This document shows, piece after piece, positions 48,045 through 60,728 of a stretch of 64,000 nucleotides of DNA. The notes under the pieces are model-generated. The model was not told the DNA's origin. It did no database searches and saw nothing but the letters and a program-made list of their open reading frames with translations. How positions within the stretch are numbered: the stretch's first letter is position 1; every line of letters starts with the position of its first letter. Origin of the DNA: Trileptium ribeirensis (lineage: Eukaryota > Nematoda > Enoplea > Enoplida > Thoracostomopsidae); the NCBI GenBank assembly GCA_030248225.1, contig JASANE010017373.1:1-64000 (forward strand), in the 5' to 3' direction. Made by a program: the position numbers and the translations under genes.

Positions 48045-49243
48045 GTGAGTATTTTGTCGAAAAGTATGGCAACTGTTTCACAAATAAACTGAAAGCTATT
48101 ATAGAATAATTATTGTCCCAGATAAGAAGTTGTTGAAACAAATGAAGTGAACGTAGCGAGCGGAATTCTTCAAATAGCGCGCAGTAACTTGGTGCAAAAT
48201 TTTTTCTTGTACATCTCTAGTGCGCATAACTCTTCACTAGAGCAGATTAAGGGTTTTCGTGTTTATTATTCCACGTATGACAGAGTATTACTGTGCACCT
48301 ACTTTTGCGTTAGCGCTTCTCCAATGATTTTTTTATCTATATTCTCGTAAAACCGAATTGAATTGGATACTATTTGATTTTAGCAATTTCGAGTTTCCCA
48401 ATATTTTTTATTACAACTATTGTCACATGCGTTTAGTCGACAATTGGCGATATATTTTTGGCGTTATGTTCATATTTTTTGTCAGTGCAGCCGTCTTCTA
48501 GCTATGAGCCTAGGGCTTAAAATACCCCCAAAAGTGAAATTTTCAAAATTTTTACCCAGCAAATTTCTGTGCATGTAGACAGTGATCGATGGGTTTCTTT
48601 GGGTTATTTAATCCGTTTTACACGTTGGTTTAATTGTTTTAAACCCATACTGAGTATATGTCGTTAACCCGTGGGATGCTTTAGCGGACTAATGCAAAGT
48701 TTTTTGGGATAGTAAATTTTGGCCAATATTTCAAATGCACATGTTTTAAGAGTGTTACATTCTCGGGGTAGCTGAATACGACAAAAGCATTGTATTACAT
48801 GGCATTTTATCAGCGTGAAAAAACGAAACTTCAATTTATGATGTTTCGTATGTTATGATTTATAGATATTAAAAAATTTCATCGTTTTTTGTTATTAGAT
48901 AAATAAATCAAGAGGCCTATTATGGCTTTGATATATGAAAATAATCATAGCTTTATCATTGATGGATTACCGGTGTAGTATTATTATTCTGAGACTTTAA
49001 AGGAATTAACCGAACTCGCTTTATTTTCACTCGCTAAGCGAGCAATGAGTTATTGAACATACTCGCTATTTTCAGGAAACATTTGGAATTCGATGCTTTA
49101 CTGGCTCAAAGTGTTGAAATTAGATCTTAAGGACCTAATATTTGGATTCGAGTATTCTTAGTTGTTTCAACGCTTAATTCTGTGTAGTTTGGTATGTTTC
49201 GTAATTATTATTATATTTTATATTTTGACTTTTCATATTTTAG
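48045..49243 (+). other. RhoGEF intron 6, nothing else seen
   Basis: AT-rich. No repeats or genes recognised. Confidence 0.6.
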
Positions 49244-49433
49244 GCTTGCGTAGTTCCACTCCAGAAACTACTCGTTCGTGAAAAAGCGGGTCGATTTGGT
49301 TCTCAGGGTTTGTATTTAATCGCGTCAGTTCCGAAGCCCGAGATGTACGAAATATCGACGGAAAAGAAAAAAGACCTCTCCAAGTGGTTGAACAAAATTA
49401 CAACGGCTGTGCAAAGTTGCCCAAATGAATTAG
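49244..49433 (+). CDS. RhoGEF exon 7: PH domain second half
   Basis: Acceptor CATATTTTAG/GCTTGC, donor TTAG/GTTTGT, phase 0 in and 1 out. Contains VVPLQKLLVREKAG, LYLIASVPKPEMYEI, and DLSKWLNKITTAVQSCPNEL. The last is the C-terminal PH helix with its conserved Trp. The match to AKAP13/ARHGEF2-type PH domains is strong. Confidence 0.93.
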
Positions 49434-51622
49434 GTTTGTTTTGTGGATTCGCTTGCAATGTTGGCTTTACCGAAGATACCAACGCGATTAGGGAATCAGT
49501 GTATTTAAACGGTAAAATTATGGGGAAATTTTATGAGTAGTATCAGGCAATTATTTTCGGCTTGATGGTTGTTTGCAGCGAAATACATATTCTGGTTCTA
49601 TTCTGAGACTGTTGTCGAAAGTATGTCCTATGTAGTTCTGCTTGATAGCTGACCACGTCAAAGACAACGTTATAAATAGTTTGGTTCTGGGGGGGTAAAC
49701 AGCACCACATTCGTTACATTTTCGATAGAACCGACCTTCGCGTTTAATAGCATAGTGTGCCCCTGTTATGAGCAATTTATTGAAAGACACTGGTCGAATT
49801 TTCGCAACGATCTGATACGCTAATGCAAATTAATGTTTTTGAATTTAAGACATTCCGGCGTTCTCGTTCGGCAAAAGCTAGTAGCAAGAGTCGTGAGGCA
49901 CGAGTATAATGGCACTTGTTAGCATTCTAAAATGTAAACATGTGTTTGACGTCACTGGGGTTTTTGTCCTTAGCCCACCCCTCGCCTCAACACTCACGCA
50001 AATCCATAAGTGTGTGTATACTCGGATTTGTGGGAGATCATCGCCTCAGTTTTGAGTCGGTCGATGTATCGACAATAATTATTATCAATATTCGTCCGTC
50101 AAAACTGGGTACTGGTATATGCTAGGTTTTTTGGTCCACAGGTGGTTCTGCTGGCCCCAAATATTTTTACGTGGACCAAAAAAATTTTGCTGGACCGAAG
50201 CTGGACCCAGGGCAGTTTCGGCTTTGGAGACATAGGATTTGCAAATAAATTCTATTACAAAGTGCAGGCTTTTAGCCGTTCATTCTAACCTGTGTACATA
50301 GTTGCTTACTGCTGGTTTCATGGATAGCCCTCGTCCTTTATCCTGGTTTGGAACAGGCAGCGAATAATTTATGTATTTGCAATAATGTAAAATTGCGTTT
50401 CGTAATTACGTTTCTTTATTGCGCAAAAATTCGTGAAATTCTCGAGCCGAAAATTGTAAATCTGGACCCAGAGTTTAAGGTCTGGACCCAAAAAAATTTG
50501 CTGTACTCAACCTGGACCCAAGGTCCGTTTTGAAAAAAAACCATGGGTATATGTACCCCCAAAACTAAACTGGGGCTCCGACAGGTCTCCACATAAATCG
50601 AGGGGTTGGACATACCGCGCGAAAAACTAAACGGACAACTGTCGACAGTGTCTGGGGATGGGATAAGGCTTAAAATACCAGTGACATCTAACAAGATTTT
50701 ATATTAAACTGCTGGGAAATGTCATAGTTTTCTTGTAACATCCCTGATTGTTCGAAACCTATAATTTTTTTATTTCGCTTCCTATTCGATATTTGCTCGA
50801 CATAGAAACAGCATTTTTTGGAGATCAGTGTAGCTCTGCAATTATTCTTCGAATAAGTTGAGATTAATACTAGCAAATACCATGTATTGAACAGAGAATT
50901 TGGAGTTGAAGAATCAGTATAACTCAATTATAATTAGTTTCCAAATTATATAGTTATTGATGCATAGTTTTTATTGTTTGTGCGCATTCACCGAAAGTAA
51001 TTAGCGAACTTTCTTAATAACCATGTGTGCGACGATTGCAAATGAGGCGGCAATTGATTTCTAAAAAGCCGGCCCGGGCACCCTGATCATTTATTGTTTC
51101 AAGCTTTGTTCAGTTTCGTGTTTTGAAACATTTTGTACTAACGTTCATTATGTTTCGTTGTGTCTCTTCGAATTTTTGAACTTTACATTGCTAAATTATG
51201 GTTCCTCATATTATGTTTTGTTAGCACTCTATTACCTAATATGTTCTAATTTTGTTCCTATTCCCAGCTGTACGAGGTTGTAAGCAATGATTTGGGCATA
51301 TTTTAACCGTGCGCCATTACATCGGACCCTGACCGACTAAACGGTGGGTAAGCTAGTGTGGAGCAGTGTCTAGATCGGGTAATTTCCCTGGTGATTCATT
51401 CCCTGGGAGGACTATATATTTTAGATTACTAAACTTGTTTGAGATTGCTTTTAGTATTCAAATATTTTTTCATCTAGATTTCTAGCACGTACTCACTCCT
51501 GAACTAAAATTTACACAATTATCTGTATATTTCCGACGGGCTTGCAGAATACAGGGTCTCTGATCTTGTCATATTTGTTAATTATGTTGATTGGTCACTG
51601 AGCCGTTATGGTAATATTTTAG
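49434..51622 (+). other. RhoGEF intron 7
   Basis: AT-rich. Two patches (50140-50215 and 50460-50525) repeat TGGACC(C)AAAAAAATTTG words. No gene recognised. Confidence 0.6.
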
Positions 51623-51706
51623 AAGAACTGAATGCATTTATGTCACCGGAGCCGGAGGACATCGACCACGACCAACTAGTTTGGCAAGAAATAAACAATA
51701 TTTTAA
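51623..51706 (+). CDS. RhoGEF exon 8: acidic linker after the PH domain
   Basis: Acceptor ATATTTTAG/AAGAAC, donor TTAA/GTAAGA, 84 bases, phase 1 in and 1 out. Encodes an acidic stretch around MSPEPEDIDHDQLVWQEINN. No domain is known to me. It is placed in the gene by phase and position. Confidence 0.75.
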
Positions 51707-52166
51707 GTAAGATAATGTTCTTCTTGTGTTGATATGATAATGTACAATAATGATTTATCTAAAGTTAATATGTTTTAGGACGATATCCTGCTATTAATTC
51801 ATCGAAATTGACATATTTACACATTAGCGTAGAACGTTGTAATGTTTGGTGAACGGTGTATCAAAATGTCACCGTATTTCTATATCTTCTTCTAAATCAG
51901 TTTTTTTCGTGTAACTCTGAACTACATAGTTAGATTGTTCAAAACGTTTATCATAATGTTTTATTTGCGCAAGTATAAGAACGTTTTTATTGATACACAA
52001 CAAAAAAAGTAAATTTATATAAATGTACAATAACATACATGCCATTAACCGGTCCTCGTGCTTTTACCGCCATCCTCTGCTTTTGAAAAGCCTGCGATGA
52101 CCTTGCGTCCAAGTATTAATGGTTTTGTCTCATTTTCGTAATTACGCGTTTGTTTGGGCTACTTAT

Positions 52167-53611
52167 GGGTCATTTCACGAAACCATGTAATTTGGTCGGG
52201 GGGGGGGCTACATCGGCACTTTTTGGTCCACACCACCAGTCTTTTGGAAGGAAATCTGATTGCGCTGTGTGGTGTAGTAATATGCTGTCCTACGGTCGTT
52301 ATAAGGTATGGTGGACTTCTGTGCCCCTAACATAGCAGGAGCTAGGGGTCCACAAATCGGATGGGTCAAATGAAGCCAAAAACACATGTTCCACTGTAAA
52401 CGTTCGCGGTATCGCCAGCACATGATACATATGTGTGTTTTTCATTTCACTGTGATCGCTTGATATTTGCTAATTTTTCCGGAAAAACTTGGGGGTAAAC
52501 GTATACACTTAAGTTGACGCCAAGCTTCAGAATTTTTTTTCGTGACATGTAGCCCCCGCCCCCCCGACCTAGGTCAAATCTGACAACTAGCATACGCTGG
52601 TAAATAATGTCAAAGTGCACTAGCGCCAATAATTCTATATAACGATAATCGTAATCGGTACAGGTGTCAGTGAAAAAAAGAAAGTGAGCATATGTCTATG
52701 TGTTGCTTAGTTATGAGGCCGAAGGTCACAAAGTGCCAAAAATGAAGTATGCAAAATGTAGCCCCCCCCCGACCTTACGAAAATGCAGTTTAAAAAACCA
52801 AATTTATCATACAGTCTTACAATAGGCCGGATAGAAATATAGTAACTCCCCACTAGAATCGGGCCATGTATTAAAAATTTTTAATGAAAATGTAGCCACC
52901 CGACCTGATGTGTAGCCCCCCCCGACCAAATCCAAATTTAGAACCTCTAGAAGTAGTTAAGGTTTTACGCGTTATATGTTGTAGGAAGGTGTAGGGCCCC
53001 ACCCGACTTAAGGTGTAGCCTCCCGACTTCAGGTGTAGCCCCCCCGACTTCAGGTGTAGTCCCGCCGACTTTAGGTGTAGCCCCCCCCCCCCGACTTACA
53101 CATATCGGGGTGTCAATTTTTACAAGACCTATGGATCTGCCTGAAATTGTCTGTCGGACATCTCCCACTCATGGTTGGTTTGTGAGCATAAAATGGTATC
53201 TGTATGTGCTGTATCCGTTGCGCTAGAAAAAATTCTGCGACACGTTTGTCCTAAATTGATCATTTTTAACCTCAAAAGATCTCCAGCGGCACCAATTATA
53301 GGCCACATGTCCTCCAAATGGCTTGACCGCGACCCTTTTTGTCCGGCTTGCATACAAACAGACCATAGTTCATGTGTCGCTGCGTCAATCTATAGAATAA
53401 AGACTTATTTTGGATTAAAATTTGAACCCCAGTGGGCTCTTTGCGACCCCTGTAACAGGTTTAAGGAAGTTCGTTTTGCATAGAGACGTCGATATTCGAA
53501 AAATTCAAGGTTTTTTACGTCGGAAGGGGTCTAAACACTGTGCATTCGAAATCATTTCATTTTGGCTTCAAAACGTGGTGTTTAAAATTACATGGTTTCG
53601 TGAAATGACCC
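52167..53611. mobile_element. TIR element with C-rich minisatellite, complete copy (intron 8)
   Basis: The two ends are inverted repeats of 24 bases beginning GGGTCATTTCACGAAACC (52167-52190 and 53588-53611), flanked on both sides by TAT. Its first ~830 bases match the inverse of 28619-29468. The interior carries several runs of C or G and a five-unit minisatellite (52988-53098). Open frames at 53175-53483 (plus) and 53129-53353 (minus) resemble no transposase known to me. A non-autonomous DNA transposon is likely; the superfamily is open. Confidence 0.8.
52988..53098. repeat. Minisatellite GGTGTAG-(C-rich)-GACTTCA, five units
   Basis: Units of about 20-26 bases start at each GGTGTAG. The C-run varies from about 4 to 14. 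It is part of the TIR element; the truncated copy keeps only the first unit. Confidence 0.9.
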
Positions 53612-53689
53612 TATGCATAAACGGAAGAGAAGTACAACTAAAATTGCTTTTAATTCTAGTTTTGTGCCATTTATGCTGATTTCTCTAAA

Positions 53690-54010
53690 TGAAGAGGCTC
53701 CTGGGGCCCCATTCGACGTTCCACTAGGTTTCTCCCGTTTTTGCCACCAGGAAATTTTGGCCTGCCCCAGGTCACGCCCCTAGGTCTCCAAATTTTTGTC
53801 TGGTGGGCTAAAAATATGCGAATTTTCTCTAGTGGGGTTAAAAATCACTTAAATTGTCTCTTTTTAGTAAGTACAATAATTGCAATCATGCCAAGTGAGA
53901 CGTTTTTCACGTTTTCTGACGGTTACAGTACTTTATGTTTTCCCCAGTTCATTTGGAGGACCCCACATGAACTTGAGAGAATCCCCGCTTTTGGTAGTTT
54001 GGAGAAACCA
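53690..54010 (+). repeat. Dispersed repeat family D, copy 2 (intron 8)
   Basis: Parallel to 25440-25960: a CCCCAGG-rich block, GGGTTAAAAATCACTTAAATTGTC, AGTACAATAATTGCAA, GACGTTTTTCACG, then CATTTGGAGGAC. Confidence 0.55.
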
Positions 54011-54625
54011 GTTATGATCAAAACTTCCGTCTTTCTGTGGATGCCGCTTTTTCAAAATATTGTGGATTTACAGTCATACTAAACTAAGCGCTCAAAAAAG
54101 AACCTAACGGGGTTCTTTTAAAAACGAACGTAACAAATTGGGTTAACGATATTCGGTCATAAATTAATATGACAATCTTATTGCGTTTACAACGTTGCGA
54201 AAGTTGTAATGTTCGCTTGCTTTTACAATGTACGTGTTCATATTTTGTGCACTTATTTTTGTCTTCTTCAATTTCCTCAGCCTTTCCCCTGTTCGACTGC
54301 GCCCGACAGCCGAAAGCCTCGTCAGAGTGTAGTTGTACCTCAACGAGACCCACGTTACCAACGATGTCGGGCACTAATTTTTTGTGCCTGAGGTATAATG
54401 TAGCTCTGAGCTAAAATGTAGCTATAATTAATGATTTGACTTGAGTTATTCTAATGCTATAGCACCAATAATGTCAGCATTTACTATACTAAGCGTTGTA
54501 CTGTTATGCCAAATAACTTTCCCAGAATAATTTTGTATTTGAAATGAAATTACTTACATTATATTACGTATTATACTGCAAAACGGCCATGCGTGCATAG
54601 TACACATTATTATATTTTGTTGCAG

Positions 54626-54699
54626 AAGACAGTGCGTCTGGTTTGCCTGGCATTCAGTCGTACTTTCAACACACAATTTCTAACTACAGGCAACTAAGG
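54626..54699 (+). CDS. RhoGEF exon 9: linker
   Basis: Acceptor TTGTTGCAG/AAGACA, donor AGG/GTAAGT (strong). 74 bases, phase 1 in and 0 out. Encodes DSASGLPGIQSYFQHTISNY and a few more residues. No domain is recognised; both splice sites are good and the phase fits. Confidence 0.75.
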
Positions 54700-55693
54700 G
54701 TAAGTGTTTAATAATATTGCGTAATATTATTATTGGCGCACTGACAACAGTATTACATACTTTGGTCTGGCGGAAACAGTCGTGATTGAGAATAATTATT
54801 TATATCATTGTTATAAAACTTAGCAAGCTGAGTTCCAATAACGGCGCGAGGAGGAAAACAGTGAAAATTTCTATTTTTTGTCTCTCGGTGTAACTCCTTG
54901 CTTGTCTCCAGGTTTATGGATTTCGGCAAGGATATTTATTTCGATAGCATAACATTTTAACGAAGTGCCTTTTGTTGATCGCTTAGAGCTGTGACCTTTT
55001 CTTCCGGTTCGAAATAGTCAAAAACTGGGTTGTAAGATGTCTTTCCCAGCTCTTGCTACACGAGCACACAGTATCGTGTATTGCAGCCAATATCTCTCGA
55101 CAGAGCCGTCGCACAGAAAAAAAGAGGCCGTCAATCTATATCTAAAATTTGTTGAATATCTTTTTTTGTGATACTATCCCACGGGCCGCCCATCGCCCCT
55201 AAGGATTCTACCCTTTGCAAGAAATGTCGATAATTTTTTTAACAATTTCGGTATGCAGCTGCATGTTTATTTCAAATGAAGAACCCAATATATATGAATA
55301 TGTTGTACATTTTCAAGGGGATAAAGTTCAACAGTCACAATTTATCTAAAAAAAACTCGTCACTTATTTGGTTTTGCGTTCCTTTCTGGACCGGGTTGTA
55401 AGCTAATGTTACAAAACGATGGTGGTGTTTATTAACTGCAGTCAAACCTACAAGGCTTCACTGGTTCCCAAAATTGTGTATTTTTATATACATCAAAAAT
55501 ACAGGACTTGTTATAGGTGACTAAACATAACGACATAGATTAACCACGCTTGCTCTGTTTCACCTTCGCTTGCGAGATATTAGTAAATATTATAAAGCAA
55601 ATAAAATGTGAAACTGATTTGTTTGCTCGAAGGTTAGAATAATTACAAAATCAAGCGGTGAGTAGGAATCAACACTGTCGCTGTGGGGTAAAC
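54700..55693 (+). other. RhoGEF intron 9, first part
   Basis: AT-rich. A CACGCTTGCTCTGTTTCACC-like phrase (55541-55575) recurs at 43500-43535 and, weaker, at 62880-62915. No gene. Confidence 0.5.
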
Positions 55694-55895
55694 TACAGTA
55701 CTCGCCAGAAATGCGTGTAACCTTTCGAACGAGCCGAAATCGAACAAAATTTATTAATTCTCGAGTAGCAATCGAATTCATTTGGAACAGGTCTCGAACA
55801 AGATTCGAACAGGTTTTGAACAAAATTTTGAATTTATCGAACAAACTTTGAGCGATCATCGAACGAACAGCTCTCAGTTCTGGCGAGTACTGTAG
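55694..55895. mobile_element. 200-bp Tc1/mariner-type MITE, copy 2 (intron 9)
   Basis: Ends TACAGTACTCGCCAGAA and its exact inverse TTCTGGCGAGTACTGTA. The interior is rich in TCGAAC/GTTCGA words. It is the same family as 44541-44740, with equal length and near-equal ends. Confidence 0.88.
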
Positions 55896-57062
55896 TTTCT
55901 TTTGAACATTAAAAATAATAAGTGTTAAGTGGTCACATAACATTTGTATTTTTCATTTATACAACAACCAAACTATATGGTAACGTAAATTTTATTATTT
56001 TTTGTAGTACGATTGTAGTCTATTATACATTAATACAAAGCTACGTAATGTGTATTATCCACAACCTTCCGAATTATATTAGACTTTGTGGGGCGCTGGA
56101 TTTTAATGAGAAAGGTCAACGTTGAGGAATTAATATTTTCATGTATCTGGGTATTTTAGATACAAGGCTAGGCTACTATACTACAAAGTATTTTTAGGAT
56201 GTAATATAGTTTTAACATTACATTAAATAGTACTAAGTCATAAAATATTTCAATAGAAAACATGAGTTTAATGATATTAATAAATCAATTAGTGTAGCGT
56301 GGAGGTTTCATGTATTATTGGGTTGTTAGGCATTCAGGGTTTTTGAAAAGTAACGCGTCTCACAACCCATTCACGGTGAATGGATAAGGTTACACAACTT
56401 TTCGTCGATTTAATGTTACTTATTTTGTTTATAATATTTATGTTTGTAGCACAATTCCAGTCTTTTATACAGGTATACGACAGCGTAAATTGTACTTTTG
56501 AATTTCGGGGAACAGCGTGGAGCTATGTTCAGTTTGAAGGCAAATATCAAAATTGAGGAATATTTTACATGGCTGTATATTTTCAAGTGCTGCTAACTGT
56601 TCAAATGTTTTTAGGGTTTAGTACAGTTTGTGACCTGTGAACGCCATTAAGCATTAGCGAAAATAAATCAAAAGGGTGTAACTAGGCCGTTTTCGTTGTA
56701 AAATTCCAAACATTTCTGGATTTACATTTTGAACAGCTGACCTGATTATGCTTAAATTTTCTTGTTTGAGATATAAAAAGCTAAACCGTTGCACAGCTTG
56801 ATAGTGTTCACAGGTCTGTACCATATTCTTTTCCTGGTACTCCATACAGCTACTACTGTATATTTTCTGGCTACATCTCCAGGGTATGAACAACTCCGTG
56901 GAGGGCCTGACTGGATTATAATTTCTGATTATTTCTCTGTATTATAAATCGGCACTGGACTTCGTCGCCTTGCAGTAACTGTTAATACAGGGTTGAAGCT
57001 AGCATTTTTCGTTGAACTGTGATAAGAATTTAGTAATAGTTATTTTAGCAAAGAAATTTTAG
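55896..57062 (+). other. RhoGEF intron 9, second part
   Basis: AT-rich. No feature recognised. Confidence 0.5.
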
Positions 57063-57177
57063 GCGGCCGTTGAAAAACTCGATTTGAAAGGAAATCCACT
57101 GGCTTGTCAGAAGCTAATCACGCAATTGTGTCAACATTATGAACAAGTGCTGCTGTCTGCTGGCCCTGCAAGAGAAA
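57063..57177 (+). CDS. RhoGEF exon 10: linker helix
   Basis: Acceptor AATTTTAG/GCGGCC, donor GAAA/GTTAGT, phase 0 in and 1 out. Encodes VEKLDLKGNPLACQKLITQL, then QHYEQVLLSA. If the donor were not used, the frame would stop two codons later (TAG at 57180), giving a short C-terminus. I favour splicing because the next exon matches in phase. Confidence 0.75.
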
Positions 57178-57949
57178 GTTAGTGAAATTGCTTGCTAACG
57201 TAAAATTAAAAAAGAATTTATAAGCAATGCTGCATGTAAAATAGGTGTGAGCAAACGAGCGGCAGCTAATAATCAGCATTAACCATTTCACAAAAAAATG
57301 TCAGGACCCGGCACAGGTACTAAGAGTAGGTGCATAGGACAGTAAAGACTAGTAACCGTAATAAATGACAAAAAGTGAGCGGAGCAATAGTAAAAGTATA
57401 TTATACCTTATGTATACATGTATTTCAACTATTATTTCGTCAAAATGATGTCAAAATCCACCTTACAAAACGCTAGCTAGGTAAAAAATTAGCAAATTGA
57501 TTAGTAATATCACCTAATTATTCATCTAATTAGCAAACACGATAAAATCATATAAAGTCTCATATTCATGATCAGCGATATCGAAAAGCTGCAGTGCCAA
57601 AAATCAGCAATTTTAAGGTGATTTTAAAGTTTGTATAATTTTAAAATATGGATGAATGGATTAACGAGATTCCTACTGTCCCTATCTACTATCAGCGAAA
57701 CCAAAGCGGTGGGAACGGGCACCGCGAATTCGGTGGGAAAAAGACCCTGTTGAGCTTGACTCTTATTAATATATTATAAGTTAATATTAATAGCTTAACT
57801 AATTAGCATATACGCCAATTTTTAGAGCTTCAGAAATCACATATTCGTGATCAGCGTCATAGAAAACCCCCTGTGCATTTTTTTCATTTCGGAGCATTTA
57901 GAAAATTTTCAAAAAATTATCTAATCAATAATTAATTAGCTTACTGGGT

Positions 57950-58330
57950 CCTACAAATTGGGGGGCCTGACATTTTTCGGTTTCCCATGGTTCAGAACAG
58001 GTGCCCCCCGGTGCATGCCCCCTGGCAAAATTTTGGGCTCCCCGCGGTTCACCAGCTCTTGGAAAATTTTTTGTTTCCAATCGGTCCAAAGTACAAAAAA
58101 TTTGATCAAAATTTGTACTGAAATTCCGTTGTGAAACCAAAAATTTCGCAAATTTTGTCAAAATTTGCTTCAAAATTGCTTTTTCTCTCCATCAAAAGCG
58201 TTTGTTTGTGTTTCTGACGCGATTTTTACTTGTTTTTCTCTTGGCAAAATCGGGCGCCCCCCGGTCGGAACCATGGGGCCCCTTGGTTCATGCCCCCTGG
58301 CAAAATTTTCAGCGAATGGAGAGCCCAGAC
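57950..58330. repeat. GC-patch repeat with CATGCCCCCTGGCAAAATTTT twice (intron 10)
   Basis: The phrase occurs at 58013-58033 and 58289-58309, the same way round. Between them lies a near-perfect palindrome around TTTGATCAAA (58091-58118). No gene. Confidence 0.7.
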
Positions 58331-58544
58331 TTATTATCATGTTTTTAACATCCCCCGAATAGTAATAAACACCAGATTGATAATCAGCGCGGCGAGATGT
58401 AATATACGCACCAAAATAATAGCTTTACAATAGTTATTAATTTTGAAAAATAACAATTTTTGTTTGAAAATGCTGAAAATATACTGACACGCTTAGCTAT
58501 GTAATTAGTTAAATACTAATTCACTAAAGCCAATTTTGACAAAA

Positions 58545-58700
58545 TCTATATGTCTTTCACCAGTCCGATATTAGGACTTTCAAACAAAAAAATTAAAAAT
58601 CAGCCCAGTAGTAATTGAGGAGTTCAACAGACGGACGGCTGTACAGACGGTGCCCAATTTTGCCCTCTGACGAATACAAAAACGCTTCGCTTCGCTCAGC
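58545..58700. repeat. Dispersed repeat with TTTCAAACAAAAAAA and a CTTCGCTCAG tail (intron 10)
   Basis: Same order of words as 22721-22900: TTTCAAACAAAAAAA, a CAGTAGTAATTGAGGA phrase, CAGACGGACGG, and AACGCTTCGCTTCGCTCAG. Confidence 0.55.
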
Positions 58701-59179
58701 TCAATTAGGATTAGCATTACATTACACTAGGAAAGATAGTAAAGAATATAGGATAGTAAGATACAAAGAATAGTCACAGGAACATTATTTTACTACGAAT
58801 AATTATGCTTAGCGCAGCAATTATAGTAACAAAAAAACAGCTGCCTTGAGATTTCATGGTTATCAAACTGGTTGACATGTCAATTTATTCAAGTACATAA
58901 TTGGACGGAGTAGTCAAAATTTAGTCGCTAAATACTGAAATATGCTTCAATTTCACGGCCACTTGATCAAACTTTTGTATTCGCATCACGTTATTATTTA
59001 TTACGGTCTGGTGGAAACGTAAAGGACGATCGTGTATGTTATTTTGTTTTGTGTGTCGTCCGGTTGTTTGTCACGGCTTGCTATGTAGTTAAATTTCATA
59101 AATTGCGCTAAAAGATTTCTGAAATTGGTATGCCCATAACTTTTCCGTGACAAATTGGTTTAAGCTGGCCTATCCAGAT

Positions 59180-59385
59180 CGCTCAGAAAATTGGAGGAGA
59201 AATTTCGGGGGCTGCCCATGTTCATTATATTTAGGAAATATTATTGGAAGAATAAATTTTGCTTAAAAATACGAAACATTCTCATATTTTTATGTAGTTT
59301 CATCACCGTTTATGTATTTTTAAGCTAAAACAGATGCTTTAGCGTTATAAATATAGAGCACTTCCAACAAGCAATACATTTTAGT
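59180..59385 (-). repeat. Dispersed repeat family C, copy 3 (intron 10)
   Basis: Inverse of the right part of 38850-39150: the inverse of AATGAACATGGGC, TTTTTAAGCAAAATTTAT and GTTATAAATATA words follows in order. It ends about 50 bases before exon 11. Confidence 0.7.
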
Positions 59386-59431
59386 TACTTAACAAAAACA
59401 CAATGGGTTTCAGTAATAAATCATTATTTAG

Positions 59432-59572
59432 TTATTCAATGGCCAAGCTTGTTGATTCTCAAGGACTTGACGACATACGCCCAACGATGCGCAAGCAGTC
59501 GTAGCAGCTCGGATGCCCCGAAGCGAGCCGAAACGTTTCATGGTGTCAGTGATAACCGCGGCGGACGACCAC
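59432..59572 (+). CDS. RhoGEF exon 11: Ser-rich segment and RAETF motif
   Basis: Acceptor ATTATTTAG/TTATTC, donor C/GTAAGT, 141 bases, phase 1 in and 1 out. Encodes SSRSSSDAPKRAETFHG. RAETFGG is a recurrent motif downstream of the PH domain in AKAP13 and ARHGEF2 relatives, so this exon supports the subfamily call. Another in-frame acceptor at 59413 would add six codons. Confidence 0.8.
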
Positions 59573-60414
59573 GTAAGTCGGGGTGCTGATAATAAACTTT
59601 GTGCATTAAAGCAGTCGGTTGGAAGTCGAGCTTTCGGACTTATAATTATAATCATACGAGCATATGATAATGATATGATTTATATATCATAATCATACCA
59701 TATGATAAAGCACTTTCTGCAAAAACTTAACATTTTTGTGTATTATAGTAAATATATGTGCTTGTGCCTTTTTATCACCTGTACTTCGCATTCACGTTTC
59801 CAACATAAGTAATTTACATTTTTCATAAAAAATCATCTGCGACACTGGTGCTTTGTTTTAATAGCGAGTCAAGAAGACTTTGAAGCATATACGACATTGT
59901 AGGCATATTTTATTAATAAAATTCAGCAAGCATAGACGTGTTATTGGAAATAACATGCACAATTTTTGTCATAAACGATTTAATAATGCATTATAGGTCA
60001 TAGGTGGTGAAGACCCGTCGGGTAAACGGTCGGCGGGGGATATGGCTTGAGCGAGGTAACCCCCTACCTCCTCCCATATCGACAACAACTATGGTATGTG
60101 TGCAATAGTTGGTAACATCGAACAAGACTGATATAATACCTACTGCACACACTAAATGGAACGCAGCGGTATTTTCATTTTCCGTTTCCCGAAATTTTGT
60201 ATGTAAGAATAGTAATGATTTCATCGAATTGATTCATTAATTATTGCATTAAAATTGAGTTAACAATGTGCGGTACAGATTAACAATGTACGGTATACAT
60301 ACCATGCTAACATACTGGTATACATAACATGTTATCGCTTGTTGCTTCGTCTAAAAGTTGGTACTTATCACATGTACTTAATTGTGTCATCATAATCACA
60401 AAACATTGTTTTAG

Positions 60415-60728
60415 GTACAATCAAGAAACATCACACAGTAACCGGTGTAACCGCGGACTCGGCACTAGCAATAACTCACGCCATACGTCAACATACAACA
60501 GTCGCAACTGTATTGTCTTCGTCAACAGAAAGTGTCAACGAAGATGGTCCGGCGGGTAGCAAGCAAAACCAGGGTCAATCGTCAGCGGATGCAGATTCAA
60601 ATGTAGCCCCGCACGAACCCGGATCAAGATCTGGCTCAGGATCAAGTCATGGTTCGCCGACGGCTAGTTTGAACTCAGCGTGTCAGGAGATTACCGAACG
60701 CTTGCTGTCCCGGTTGGAAACCTTGGAA
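60415..60728 (+). CDS. RhoGEF exon 12: Ser/Gly-rich region and start of Leu-rich helix
   Basis: Acceptor TTGTTTTAG/GTACAA, donor GAA/GTTAGT, 314 bases, phase 1 in and 0 out. A low-complexity Ser/Gly/Gln stretch (GSRSGSGSSHGSPTASLNS) precedes CQEITERLLSRLETLE. The latter resembles the start of the C-terminal coiled coil of ARHGEF2-type proteins. Confidence 0.85.

Noticed and set aside
53175..53483. 102-residue frame as transposase of the TIR element
   Set aside because: No DDE/D pattern or DNA-binding motif visible, and the opposite strand is equally open.
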